This document shows, piece by piece, positions 25,171 to 32,983 of a DNA stretch of 36,361 nucleotides. Positions within the stretch are counted from its first letter, which is position 1. Each line of letters opens with the position of its first letter. The stretch is taken from assembly GCA_003483745.1 (NCBI GenBank), contig DMYD01000032.1, positions 1 through 36,361 of the forward strand. The letters run 5' to 3'. The DNA is from Roseburia sp. GTDB lineage: Bacteria; Bacillota; Clostridia; Lachnospirales; Lachnospiraceae. The notes beneath the pieces are model-generated. The model had not been told where the DNA came from. It did not search any database and saw only the letters and a list, made by a program, of their open reading frames with translations. A program made the position numbers and the translations under genes.

Positions 25171-26046
25171 ATGAGAAAAAAGAAAAAAGTCAATTCAAAT
25201 GAAACATATATGCAGACGGTGATGCGGCGTTTCCGTGCACATCATCTCGCAAAGATCAGCCTTGTGATACTGATTGTTATCGGTCTGGCAGCACTGTTTG
25301 CACCGGTGATCGCGCCATATGACCCGGATGCGATTGTCGGAACTTTTAGTGGAGCACCATGCAGGGAATTTATCCTTGGAACGGATCAGATCGGCAGGGA
25401 TGTGTTCAGCAGAATTTTGTATGCAACCAGAATTTCATTGCTTGTGGGAATCCTTGCGACGGTAATTTCCACGGTGATCGGGGTAGTGCTTGGTCTGATC
25501 GCAGGATATTTCGGCGGTGTGGCAGATATGATACTGATGCGCTTTACGGATATGGTTATGTCATTTCCTTATATTCTTCTCGTGCTTGTCGCAGCGGCAA
25601 TTTTTAAGCCGGGATTGTGGAGTATTATCCTGATCCTCGGATTTGTGGACTGGCCCGGCGTGGCGAGACTGGTGCGTGGAAATGTCTTAAGTCTGCGTGA
25701 AACAAATTTTGTCAAAGGCAATGTAGTAGCAGGCATGCCGCTTCGCCACATCTTGTTTTCTGAGATTCTGCCAAATACAGTTGCACCGATCCTTGTATAC
25801 GCAACTTCTGTCATGGCGATTTCTATGTTAGATGAGGCAGCTTTAAGCTTTCTGGGAATGGGTGTACAGCCGCCTATGGCAAGTCTTGGGAATATGTTAA
25901 ATGGAGCGCAGTCCACTACAGTGCTGACGTCACAGCCGTGGCTCTGGCTGCCACCTGGAATCATGATCGTTGTGCTGGTAATTTCTATTAACTTTGTCGG
26001 TGATGCATTGCGCGATGCGTTTGATCCGTCCGGTGGACGCAGATAG
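25171..26046 (+). CDS. Peptide ABC transporter permease (DppC/OppC-like)
   Basis: This 291-aa permease has a cytoplasmic N-terminus rich in Lys and Arg, the OppC N-terminal segment (LFAPVIAPYDPDA), FILGTDQIGRDVFSRILYATRISL, and about six membrane spans. The EAA-like loop reads ETNFVKGNVVAGM; Arg-Ala is usual where Lys-Gly occurs here. It ends in DPSGGRR, close to the DPKLR ending common in the family. It completes the transporter. Confidence 0.93.
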   Translation: MRKKKKVNSNETYMQTVMRRFRAHHLAKISLVILIVIGLAALFAPVIAPYDPDAIVGTFSGAPCREFILGTDQIGRDVFSRILYATRISLLVGILATVISTVIGVVLGLIAGYFGGVADMILMRFTDMVMSFPYILLVLVAAAIFKPGLWSIILILGFVDWPGVARLVRGNVLSLRETNFVKGNVVAGMPLRHILFSEILPNTVAPILVYATSVMAISMLDEAALSFLGMGVQPPMASLGNMLNGAQSTTVLTSQPWLWLPPGIMIVVLVISINFVGDALRDAFDPSGGRR

Positions 26047-26087
26047 ATACGAAGGCAGATGGGGAAAACAAAGGAATGGAGAAAGAT

Positions 26088-27221
26088 ATGGAACAGAAAG
26101 CATTAGAACAGAAACTTACTGTTTTTTTTGAAGAACTTCATATGCATCCGGAACTGTCTTATGAGGAATATGAGACGACAGAGCGGATCAAAAGAGAATT
26201 GACGGCGGCGGGAATTGGGATTTTACAGACACCGTTAAAGACGGGAGTAGTGGCTGTTATACGCGGCAAAAAGACCGGAAAAACTTATGGTTTGCGCTGT
26301 GATATTGATGCACTGCCGATTACGGAGGAAACAGATCTGCCGTATAAGTCAAAGACTCTGGGAAAAATGCATGCCTGCGGACACGATTTCCATACGGCAG
26401 CGGTGCTTGGAGCAGCCTTGCTTTTGCAGGAACGAAAAGAAGAGTTACAGGGAACGGTAAAAATTCTGTTTCAGCCTGCAGAGGAGTCTTCCCATGGTGC
26501 GGAAACAGTTCTTGCAACAGGGATACTTTCTGATGTGGAGGCAATTTTTGGTCTGCACACGGCGGCTTATCTTCCGGTTGGGACACTGGGCATCCGTGCG
26601 GGCAGTGTCATGGCTGCAGTAGACCGGTTTGAGTTGAATATTACCGGAACAGGCTGTCATGGCGGACACCCGGACGAGGGAGTGGACACGATTCTTGTGG
26701 CAGCGTCTGTGATACAGGCATTCCAGAGCATCGTCGGCAGAAACTTAAATCCATTTCATACAGGGGTTGTCAGTGTGACAAGGATTCAGGGTGGCAATAC
26801 CTGGAATGTGATCCCGGATAAGGTGGAGTTAGAGGGTACAGTGCGTTCCATGGAAAAAGAGGATCGTATTTTTATGGAGAAACGTATGCGCGAGATTGCA
26901 GAACACACAGCGGCGGCATACGGTGCAAAGGCAGAATTATTATGGTATCCCGGACCACCTGCAACTGTCAATGAGGAATCGTGGAGTGCGTTTGCGCAAA
27001 AAGTGGCAAAAGAGAGCGGCTTTGAAGTTGTTCCACAGCGGAATTCCACCGGCGGTGAGGATTTTGCCTTTTATTTGGAAAAAATACCGGGGTGTTTTAT
27101 TAATGTGGGGACAGGAGTCGGTTATCCGAACCATCATCCCAAATTCTATGCGGATGAGGCAGCACTTGCACCCGCGGCAGATTATTTTGCAAAATTGTTG
27201 GTAGAAGCACTGAGACAGTGA
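26088..27221 (+). CDS. M20D amidohydrolase (hippurate/N-acyl-amino acid hydrolase-like)
   Basis: This 377-aa cytoplasmic metallohydrolase shows the M20D motifs: HMHPELSYEE, D-I-D-A-L-P, HACGHDFHTA (Cys and His metal ligands near residue 95), PAEESSHGA and a dimerisation domain (about 180-290). Family members remove acyl groups from amino acids or open N-acetylated substrates. As the last gene of the peptide transporter unit, it probably acts on imported compounds. ATG 26088 is preferred because GGAG lies seven bases upstream; ATG 26076 is possible and adds four residues. Confidence 0.87.
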   Translation: MEQKALEQKLTVFFEELHMHPELSYEEYETTERIKRELTAAGIGILQTPLKTGVVAVIRGKKTGKTYGLRCDIDALPITEETDLPYKSKTLGKMHACGHDFHTAAVLGAALLLQERKEELQGTVKILFQPAEESSHGAETVLATGILSDVEAIFGLHTAAYLPVGTLGIRAGSVMAAVDRFELNITGTGCHGGHPDEGVDTILVAASVIQAFQSIVGRNLNPFHTGVVSVTRIQGGNTWNVIPDKVELEGTVRSMEKEDRIFMEKRMREIAEHTAAAYGAKAELLWYPGPPATVNEESWSAFAQKVAKESGFEVVPQRNSTGGEDFAFYLEKIPGCFINVGTGVGYPNHHPKFYADEAALAPAADYFAKLLVEALRQ

Positions 27222-27292
27222 GAATCATAGATGTCAGAGTTATAGTGATGTTTTGTTCTGCCATCCATAGCAGCACAAGGCGGTACAAAGTA

Positions 27293-27322
27293 AAAAACAG
27301 GAGCACAAACTCCTGTTTTTTT
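27293..27322. terminator. Bidirectional terminator between M20D gene and argG
   Basis: AACAGGAG (27296-27303) pairs with CTCCTGTT (27310-27317), with seven T residues in all on the plus strand and an A run (T run on the minus strand) on the other side. It serves two convergent genes. Confidence 0.9.
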
Positions 27323-27350
27323 ATAGTAGAATCATAATCACATCCTGTGA

Positions 27351-28583
27351 TTAGTCCTCATATTTATTTTTCTCACCGATCTCCTGCATCTTCATAGCAC
27401 GAACTTTTAATGGAAGTCCGAACAGTGTGATGAATCCGGAAGCATCGTGATGGTCATAAAGATCACCGGTTGTGAAGCTTGCGAGTGATTCACTGTACAG
27501 AGAGTATTTAGAAGTAGTTCCGGCTTTGATGATGTTTCCTTTGTATAATTTGAATTTTACTTCACCGGTTACATATTCCTGTGTGGAAGTAACGAAAGCT
27601 CTGACTGCATCACATAAAGGTGTGAACCATTTTCCTTCGTAAACGATCTGTGCAAGTTTGTTACCCATATCTTTCTTTACTTCCATGGTAGCACGGTCTA
27701 AAACGAGTTCCTCTAACTGCTGGTGGGCTTCCATTAAGATCGTTCCGCCAGGAGTCTCATATACACCACGGGATTTCATACCAACGACACGGTTCTCTAC
27801 GATATCGATAATACCAACACCATGTTTGCCACCGAGACGGTTTAATTCACGGATGATATCAGAAACTTTCATCTCTTTTCCGTTTACGGAAGTCGGAACA
27901 CCTTTCTCAAATGTCATCGTTACATATTCGCCTTCTTCCGGAGCTTTTTCCGGAGAAACACCGAGAACTAAAAGATGATCATAGTTTGGCTCACATGCAG
28001 GATCCTCTAATTCAAGACCTTCATGGCTGATGTGCCAGATGTTACGGTCACGGCTGTAGCTTGTGTCAGCGGAGAATGGAAGATGAATACCATGTGCTTT
28101 ACAGTATTCGATCTCTGACTCGCGGGAATCCATGGTCCACTTCGGATCTCTCCATGCAGCGATGATCTTTAAGTCTGGAGCAAGGGCTTTGATGCCAAGC
28201 TCGAAACGGATCTGATCATTTCCTTTACCGGTAGCACCGTGGCAGATTGCTGTAGCGCCTTCTTTTCTTGCAATCTCAACTAACTTCTTGGCGATCAGAG
28301 GACGTGCCATAGAGGTTCCGAGTAAATATTTGTTCTCATAAATGGCATTTGCCTGAACACATGGCATAATGTAATCATCACAGAACTCATCAATGATGTC
28401 TACGATGTATAATTTGGAAGCTCCGCAGGAGATGGCTCTTTCTTCGAGACCGTCTAATTCTTCTTCCTGACCGCAGTCGATACAGCAGCAGATAACTTCA
28501 TAATCATAATTTTCCTTTAACCATGGAATAATGGCAGTGGTATCAAGTCCACCGGAATACGCTAAAATAACTTTTTCCTTCAT
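27351..28583 (-). CDS. argG: Argininosuccinate synthase
   Basis: This 410-aa ATP-dependent ligase joins citrulline and aspartate in arginine synthesis. The nucleotide-binding motif SGGLDTT is at 10-16, and the tail carries the multimerisation arm. AAAGGG about ten bases upstream sets the start. It is divergent from argC, with predicted ARG boxes over both promoters, so both units should be repressed by arginine through ArgR. argH, its usual partner, is not in the window. Confidence 0.97.
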   Translation of the reverse strand: MKEKVILAYSGGLDTTAIIPWLKENYDYEVICCCIDCGQEEELDGLEERAISCGASKLYIVDIIDEFCDDYIMPCVQANAIYENKYLLGTSMARPLIAKKLVEIARKEGATAICHGATGKGNDQIRFELGIKALAPDLKIIAAWRDPKWTMDSRESEIEYCKAHGIHLPFSADTSYSRDRNIWHISHEGLELEDPACEPNYDHLLVLGVSPEKAPEEGEYVTMTFEKGVPTSVNGKEMKVSDIIRELNRLGGKHGVGIIDIVENRVVGMKSRGVYETPGGTILMEAHQQLEELVLDRATMEVKKDMGNKLAQIVYEGKWFTPLCDAVRAFVTSTQEYVTGEVKFKLYKGNIIKAGTTSKYSLYSESLASFTTGDLYDHHDASGFITLFGLPLKVRAMKMQEIGEKNKYED

Positions 28584-28663
28584 GAGATACAGCCCTTTCT
28601 GTTATGTATATTTGATCCGTCTGTTGACCGGATCATCGACTAAAGACAATATACAACAAAAAA

Positions 28664-28725
28664 TGCATAAACGCAAGTGAAAAATTATACATTGATTATT
28701 CATAAAAATGCATAAAGATTATACA
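28664..28725. promoter_or_regulatory. Candidate ARG boxes at the argG promoter
   Basis: TGCATAAA (28664), TTATACATTGATTATTCAT (28685-28703) and TGCATAAAGATTATACA (28709-28725) resemble the ArgR/AhrC pattern of paired TGCATA/TATNCA half sites. A minus-strand TATAAT lies at 28684-28689. Three neighbouring boxes would suit a hexameric ArgR. Confidence 0.6.
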
Positions 28726-28781
28726 AAATGCAGAAAAACAAGCGCAATAACCTATTATAAAGAAAAAGATGAAAAATGGTA

Positions 28782-28816
28782 TTGCATAAAAAACAAAATG
28801 AATGTATAATTATGCA
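28782..28816 (+). promoter_or_regulatory. argC promoter overlapped by a candidate ARG box
   Basis: TTGCAT (28782-28787) and TATAAT (28805-28810) are 17 bases apart. TGTATAATTATGCA (28803-28816), a near-perfect palindrome, covers the -10, the expected position for repression by arginine. Confidence 0.75.
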
Positions 28817-28883
28817 ATGCAAAACGGCGCGTAAAAAAACGTACTTTACGACTGCGATGAGGTGTATTAATATAAGAAGAAAG

Positions 28884-28931
28884 ATGCTTATGCAGGTATG
28901 CCTGTATACAATAACAGGTGAGAAGATATGA
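28884..28931 (+). CDS. Possible leader mini-ORF 1 of argC
   Basis: ATG 28884 opens a 15-codon frame (MLMQVCLYTITGEKI) whose TGA overlaps the next mini-ORF start as ATGA. Its ribosome site is weak. It spans the alternative helices of the leader, so ribosome movement on it could change the structure. It may be chance. Confidence 0.3.
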   Translation: MLMQVCLYTITGEKI

Positions 28932-28954
28932 AAAAACGAAATAGACATGCATGA
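28928..28954 (+). CDS. Possible leader mini-ORF 2 of argC, Arg-containing
   Basis: ATG 28928 follows AGGTGA (28916-28921) by six bases and encodes MKKRNRHA, with two arginine codons in eight. Its TGA overlaps ATG 28951, which is in frame with argC. The good ribosome site and the position in an arginine operon suggest a leader peptide. Confidence 0.45.
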   Translation: MKKRNRHA

Positions 28955-28971
28955 GCGGAAAGGACGAAAAA

Positions 28972-30027
28972 ATGATAAAAGCAGGAATTATCGGTGCAAC
29001 AGGATATGCAGGAAATGAACTGGTCCGTATTTTAATGGGACATAAAGATGTGGAGATTAAATGGTATGGATCCCGCAGCTACATAGATAAAAAATATGCA
29101 GAAGTTTACCAGAATATGTTTGAGATCGTGGATGACGTATGCTTAGATGATAATATGGACGAGCTTGCAAGTCAGGTGGACGTAATTTTTACAGCAACTC
29201 CACAGGGATTTTTAGCAGGGGTGCTGACGGAGGATATATTAAATAAGGTAAAGATCATAGATTTAAGTGCGGACTTCAGAATTAAAGATGTTTCCGTCTA
29301 TGAAAAATGGTATAAGATCGAACACAAGAGCCCACAGTTTATCGGAGAGGCAGTTTACGGCCTGTGTGAGATCAACCGTGATAAGGTAAAGGGAGCAAGA
29401 CTTATCGCTAATCCGGGCTGCTATACGACCTGTTCTATTTTAACAGCTTATCCGCTTGTGAAAGAGGGAATGATCGATCCGAATACATTGATCATTGATG
29501 CAAAATCAGGAACATCCGGTGCAGGACGCGGGGCAAAACTGCCGAACCTGTTCTGTGAAGTCAATGAAAATATGAAAGCATACGGTGTAACAAACCACCG
29601 CCATACACCGGAGATCGAGGAGCAGCTTGGATATGCAGCAGGAAAGGAAATCGTTGTTAATTTTACACCGCATCTTGTTCCGATGAACCGCGGTATCCTT
29701 GCAACGGAGTATGCAACACTGGAAAAAAAAGCAGATGGCAGCCTTCCTTCCTATGAAGAAGTAAAAGCAGTCTATGATAAATATTATGGTAAAGAAAAAT
29801 TTGTCCGTGTGTTGGAAAAAGATGTCTGCCCGGAGACAAAATGGGTAGAGGGCAGCAACTATGTGGATGTCAATTTTAAGATCGATGAGAGAACCGGACG
29901 TATTGTAATGATGGGAGCTCTTGATAACCTGGTAAAAGGTGCCGCAGGTCAGGCAGTGCAGAACATGAACCTGTTATTCGGCTTCGATGAGGCAGAAGGT
30001 TTAAATATGGTTCCTATGTTCCCGTAA
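28972..30027 (+). CDS. argC: N-acetyl-gamma-glutamyl-phosphate reductase
   Basis: This 351-aa NADPH-dependent reductase catalyses the third step from glutamate to ornithine. The Rossmann motif GIIGATGYAGNEL is at the N-terminus and the catalytic Cys is C150 in NPGCYTT. ATG 28972 is chosen because AAAGGA lies seven bases upstream; ATG 28951 is in frame and overlaps the mini-ORF stop, so a seven-residue longer form is possible. It leads the argC-GNAT-argJ-argB-argD unit. Confidence 0.96.
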   Translation: MIKAGIIGATGYAGNELVRILMGHKDVEIKWYGSRSYIDKKYAEVYQNMFEIVDDVCLDDNMDELASQVDVIFTATPQGFLAGVLTEDILNKVKIIDLSADFRIKDVSVYEKWYKIEHKSPQFIGEAVYGLCEINRDKVKGARLIANPGCYTTCSILTAYPLVKEGMIDPNTLIIDAKSGTSGAGRGAKLPNLFCEVNENMKAYGVTNHRHTPEIEEQLGYAAGKEIVVNFTPHLVPMNRGILATEYATLEKKADGSLPSYEEVKAVYDKYYGKEKFVRVLEKDVCPETKWVEGSNYVDVNFKIDERTGRIVMMGALDNLVKGAAGQAVQNMNLLFGFDEAEGLNMVPMFP

Positions 30028-30041
30028 GTATGATGCAATGT

Positions 30042-30089
30042 AATTACATAGTAATACAATTACATAGTAATAAATTACATATTAATACG
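30042..30089. repeat. Three short AT-rich tandem repeats after argC
   Basis: AATTACATAGTAATA-type units occur three times with a 15-16 base period (30042, 30058, 30073; the third is changed). The first two contain the small dyad ATTAC-ATA-GTAAT. They lie in the argC-GNAT gap. The function is unknown. Confidence 0.75.
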
Positions 30090-30159
30090 TTAAATTGAGA
30101 TTTAATACGAAGTGAAAAATAACTGGACAAACAGTTATGATAGAAGAGGAATAAAAGAC

Positions 30160-30621
30160 ATGGAAGAGAAAAAGGTAAACATCCGTGAGATGACAATGGA
30201 GGATTTTGAGGAGGTACATGCGCTGTGGATGGGAATCCACGGGTTTGGAATCCGCAGTATTGACGATTCGAAAGAAGGTGTGGAACGCTTCATCAGACGT
30301 AATCCGACCACGAGTATGGTTGCGTGTGAAAATGGCAGGATCGTCGGTGCAATCCTGTGCGGTCACGATGGAAGACGCGGATGTTTATATCATGTCTGCG
30401 TTCACGAAGATTACAGAAAGCAGGGAATCGGACAAAAGATGGTGGAAGCATGTCTCACAGCTTTAAAACGCGAACATGTCAATAAAGTCAATCTGATCGC
30501 ATTTAAGAAAAATGATATTGGCAATCATTTCTGGCAGGGAATGGGATGGACATTCCGGGAAGATGTCAATTATTATGAATACGTCACGAACGAGGAAAAC
30601 CAGACCGTGTTCAATCCGTAA
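30160..30621 (+). CDS. GNAT-family N-acetyltransferase in the arginine operon
   Basis: This 153-aa acetyl-CoA-dependent transferase has the GNAT motif A RKQGIGQKM preceded by GHDGRRGCLYHVCVHEDY. This resembles YpeA-like proteins and the short bacterial N-acetylglutamate synthases. It lies between argC and argJ, so it may make N-acetylglutamate to prime the cycle that ArgJ sustains. That is inferred from position; other acetyl acceptors are possible. AGAGGA nine bases before ATG 30160 sets the start, and the upstream in-frame extension has no family match. Confidence 0.8.
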   Translation: MEEKKVNIREMTMEDFEEVHALWMGIHGFGIRSIDDSKEGVERFIRRNPTTSMVACENGRIVGAILCGHDGRRGCLYHVCVHEDYRKQGIGQKMVEACLTALKREHVNKVNLIAFKKNDIGNHFWQGMGWTFREDVNYYEYVTNEENQTVFNP

Positions 30622-30663
30622 GATGCAGGTGAAAGCTTTGTTTTCATTAGAGAGCATAGTAGA

Positions 30664-30716
30664 AATGGAGGTTAGTGTGAAAAATAAGATTTTCACACGC
30701 AAGAATGGAGGTTAAA
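30664..30716 (+). promoter_or_regulatory. Hairpin/SD cassette, copy 3 (before argJ), with flanking repeat
   Basis: GTGTGAAAA (30675-30683) and TTTTCACAC (30690-30698) form a 9-bp stem with a 6-base loop. AATGGAGGTTA occurs on both sides as an exact 11-base direct repeat (30664-30674 and 30704-30714). The downstream copy is the argJ ribosome site. The layout resembles a short insertion into a ribosome site with target duplication. Confidence 0.8.
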
Positions 30717-31940
30717 ATGAAACAGATCAAAGGCGGTGTGACCGCAGCAAAAGGTTTTAAGGCAGCAAGTACGGCAGCAGGAATCAAATATAAAGACAGA
30801 ACCGATATGGCAATGATCTACAGTGAAGTATCATGTGCAGCGGCTGGAACATTTACTACAAATATTGTAAAAGCAGCTCCGGTAAAATGGGATCAGCATG
30901 TGGTATATGACAGTAAACAGGCACAGGCAGTCGTTGTCAATGCAGGTATTGCCAATGCATGTACTGGGGAAGAGGGAATGGGGTACTGCAAGGCAACAGC
31001 AGAAAAAGTAAATGAATTACTTCAGATCCCAACGGACGAAGTGCTCGTTGCATCAACCGGAGTCATCGGTATGCAGCTTCCAATCGACCGTATCTGTGCG
31101 GGAGTTGAAACGATGGTTCCAGAGTTAAATGGCGATATCGAAAGCGGACATCAGGCAGCGCTTGCAATCATGACAACGGATACACATGAGAAAGAAGTGG
31201 CAGTTGAGATTGAACTTTCTGGTAAAACCGTTACAATCGGCGGTATGTGTAAAGGTTCCGGCATGATCCATCCTAACATGTGCACGATGTTGAGCTTTGT
31301 GACAACCGATGCTGCAATTTCACAGGAACTGTTGTTAGAGGCATTGAAAGCGGATGTGGAAGATACCTATAACATGATCTCCGTGGATGGCGATACTTCC
31401 ACCAATGATACCTGTTTACTGTTAGCAAACGGAATGGCAGAAAACACAAAGATCACAGAGAAAAACGCAGATTATGAGACATTTACAAAAGCACTCCGCT
31501 TTGTCAATGAGACACTTGCAAAACAGATGGCAGGAGACGGAGAGGGTGCAACCGCATTGTTTGAGGTAAAAGTAGTAGGCGCCGAGACAAAAGAGCAGGC
31601 AAAGATCTTAAGTAAGTCTGTTATCACATCAAGCCTTACAAAGGCGGCCATCTACGGACACGATGCAAACTGGGGCAGAATCCTCTGTGCCATGGGCTAT
31701 TCCGGCGCACAGTTTGAACCGGAAAAAGTAGACTTATTCTTCGAGAGCGCCGCAGGCAAAATGCAGATCATCAAAGACGGAGTTGCCGTCGACTACAGCG
31801 AAGAAGAAGCCACCAAAATCTTATCCGAGCCGGCAGTCACCGCTATTGCAGATATAAAAATGGGTGATGCAGAAGCTACCGCCTGGGGCTGTGACCTGAC
31901 TTATGACTATGTAAAGATCAACGCCGACTACCGCTCATAG
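30717..31940 (+). CDS. argJ: Ornithine acetyltransferase / N-acetylglutamate synthase (ArgJ)
   Basis: This 407-aa enzyme moves the acetyl group from N-acetylornithine to glutamate. Bifunctional forms also use acetyl-CoA. It is self-cleaved before a Thr nucleophile. Here the site reads KGSGMIHPNMCTML with T190 as nucleophile, and Cys189 replaces the usual Ala. The ribosome site is GGAGG within the hairpin cassette. Its presence in place of argE shows a cyclic arginine pathway. Whether it is mono- or bifunctional cannot be read here; the neighbouring GNAT favours monofunctional. Confidence 0.95.
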   Translation: MKQIKGGVTAAKGFKAASTAAGIKYKDRTDMAMIYSEVSCAAAGTFTTNIVKAAPVKWDQHVVYDSKQAQAVVVNAGIANACTGEEGMGYCKATAEKVNELLQIPTDEVLVASTGVIGMQLPIDRICAGVETMVPELNGDIESGHQAALAIMTTDTHEKEVAVEIELSGKTVTIGGMCKGSGMIHPNMCTMLSFVTTDAAISQELLLEALKADVEDTYNMISVDGDTSTNDTCLLLANGMAENTKITEKNADYETFTKALRFVNETLAKQMAGDGEGATALFEVKVVGAETKEQAKILSKSVITSSLTKAAIYGHDANWGRILCAMGYSGAQFEPEKVDLFFESAAGKMQIIKDGVAVDYSEEEATKILSEPAVTAIADIKMGDAEATAWGCDLTYDYVKINADYRS

Positions 31941-32083
31941 GGAGGCAGAATATGAAGCCAACGCGAAACTCTTCAAAAAAGTAACGCTGCTGGCAGGTGG
32001 TCACAGCAAACACAACTTAAATCAGAGTTTCGCACTGCAGCAAACACAACACTTTTATAGAGGGGAAGAGGAGAACCAAAGCA
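31941..32083 (+). promoter_or_regulatory. Structured argJ-argB gap with mini-ORF and repeats
   Basis: GGAGG right after the argJ stop precedes a 10-codon frame (31952-31984, MKPTRNSSKK). GCGAAACTCT (31963-31972) has a perfect inverted copy, AGAGTTTCGC (32024-32033), and CTGC-TG-GCAG lies between them. CAGCAAACACAAC occurs twice (32004-32016 and 32038-32050). GAGGAG (32068-32073) then serves argB. The segment may form a branched RNA. Confidence 0.6.
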
Positions 32084-32983
32084 ATGGAAGAAAATAACAT
32101 GAAGGAAATTATGCAGAAAGCCGAAGTGCTCATCGAAGCACTCCCATACATACAGCGTTTTAACCGCAAGATCATTGTGGTAAAATACGGCGGAAGTGCC
32201 ATGGTAGATGAAGAATTAAAAAAGCATGTCATCCAGGACGTCACTCTGTTAAAACTGGTTGGCTTCAAACCGATCATCGTTCACGGCGGTGGAAAAGAAA
32301 TCAGCAAATGGGTTGGAAAAGTCGGCATGGAGCCTGTATTTATCAATGGACTCCGAAAAACAGACGAGGCGACCATGGAGATCGCCGAGATGGTGTTAAA
32401 TAAAGTGAATAAATCACTGGTAACACTGGTACAGGAACTTGGTGTCAATGCAGTCGGTATCAGCGGAAAAGACGGGGGAATGTTAAAAGTAGAAAAGAAA
32501 TATTCAAACGGCGAGGATATCGGTTTTGTCGGAGAGATCACAGAGGTAAATCCGCAGATCTTATACGATCTGTTAGAAAAAGATTTTCTTCCGATCATCT
32601 GTCCGGTAGGTATGGATGCAGAATACAACAGCTATAATATCAATGCGGATGATGCAGCATGCGCGATCGCAAAAGCAGTAAAGGCTGAAAAACTTGCATT
32701 TTTAACAGATATCGAGGGTGTATACAAAGATCCGAAAGATAAAGATACACTGATCTCCGAACTTCGCGTATCAGAGGCAAGGAATCTGATCGGGGATGGA
32801 TTTATCGGTGGCGGTATGCTTCCGAAATTAAACAACTGTATCGATGCGATCGAGAATGGCGTTTCAAGAGTACATATCTTAGACGGTCGTATCGCACACT
32901 GTCTGCTGCTTGAAATCTTTACGAACCGAGGGATTGGAACTGCTATTTTAGGAGATAAGGAGACGAAGTTTTATCATGAATAA
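32084..32983 (+). CDS. argB: N-acetylglutamate kinase
   Basis: This 299-aa amino acid kinase performs the second step of ornithine synthesis. The N-terminal VVKYGGSAM and the VHGGGKEIS loop bind ATP and substrate. The N-terminal helix before the core (about residues 1-25) is the feature of arginine-inhibited hexameric kinases, so feedback by arginine is likely, as expected in the ArgJ-type cyclic pathway. Its last 8 bases overlap argD. Confidence 0.96.
   Translation: MEENNMKEIMQKAEVLIEALPYIQRFNRKIIVVKYGGSAMVDEELKKHVIQDVTLLKLVGFKPIIVHGGGKEISKWVGKVGMEPVFINGLRKTDEATMEIAEMVLNKVNKSLVTLVQELGVNAVGISGKDGGMLKVEKKYSNGEDIGFVGEITEVNPQILYDLLEKDFLPIICPVGMDAEYNSYNINADDAACAIAKAVKAEKLAFLTDIEGVYKDPKDKDTLISELRVSEARNLIGDGFIGGGMLPKLNNCIDAIENGVSRVHILDGRIAHCLLLEIFTNRGIGTAILGDKETKFYHE

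Larger units (their letters stand above)
28584..28971. promoter_or_regulatory. Divergent argG-argC control region
   Basis: About 390 bases with no full-size gene. It holds the argG promoter, several TGCATA/TATACA-type sites that fit ARG boxes, the argC promoter, and a leader of about 155 bases with two mini-ORFs and alternative helices. Confidence 0.7.
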
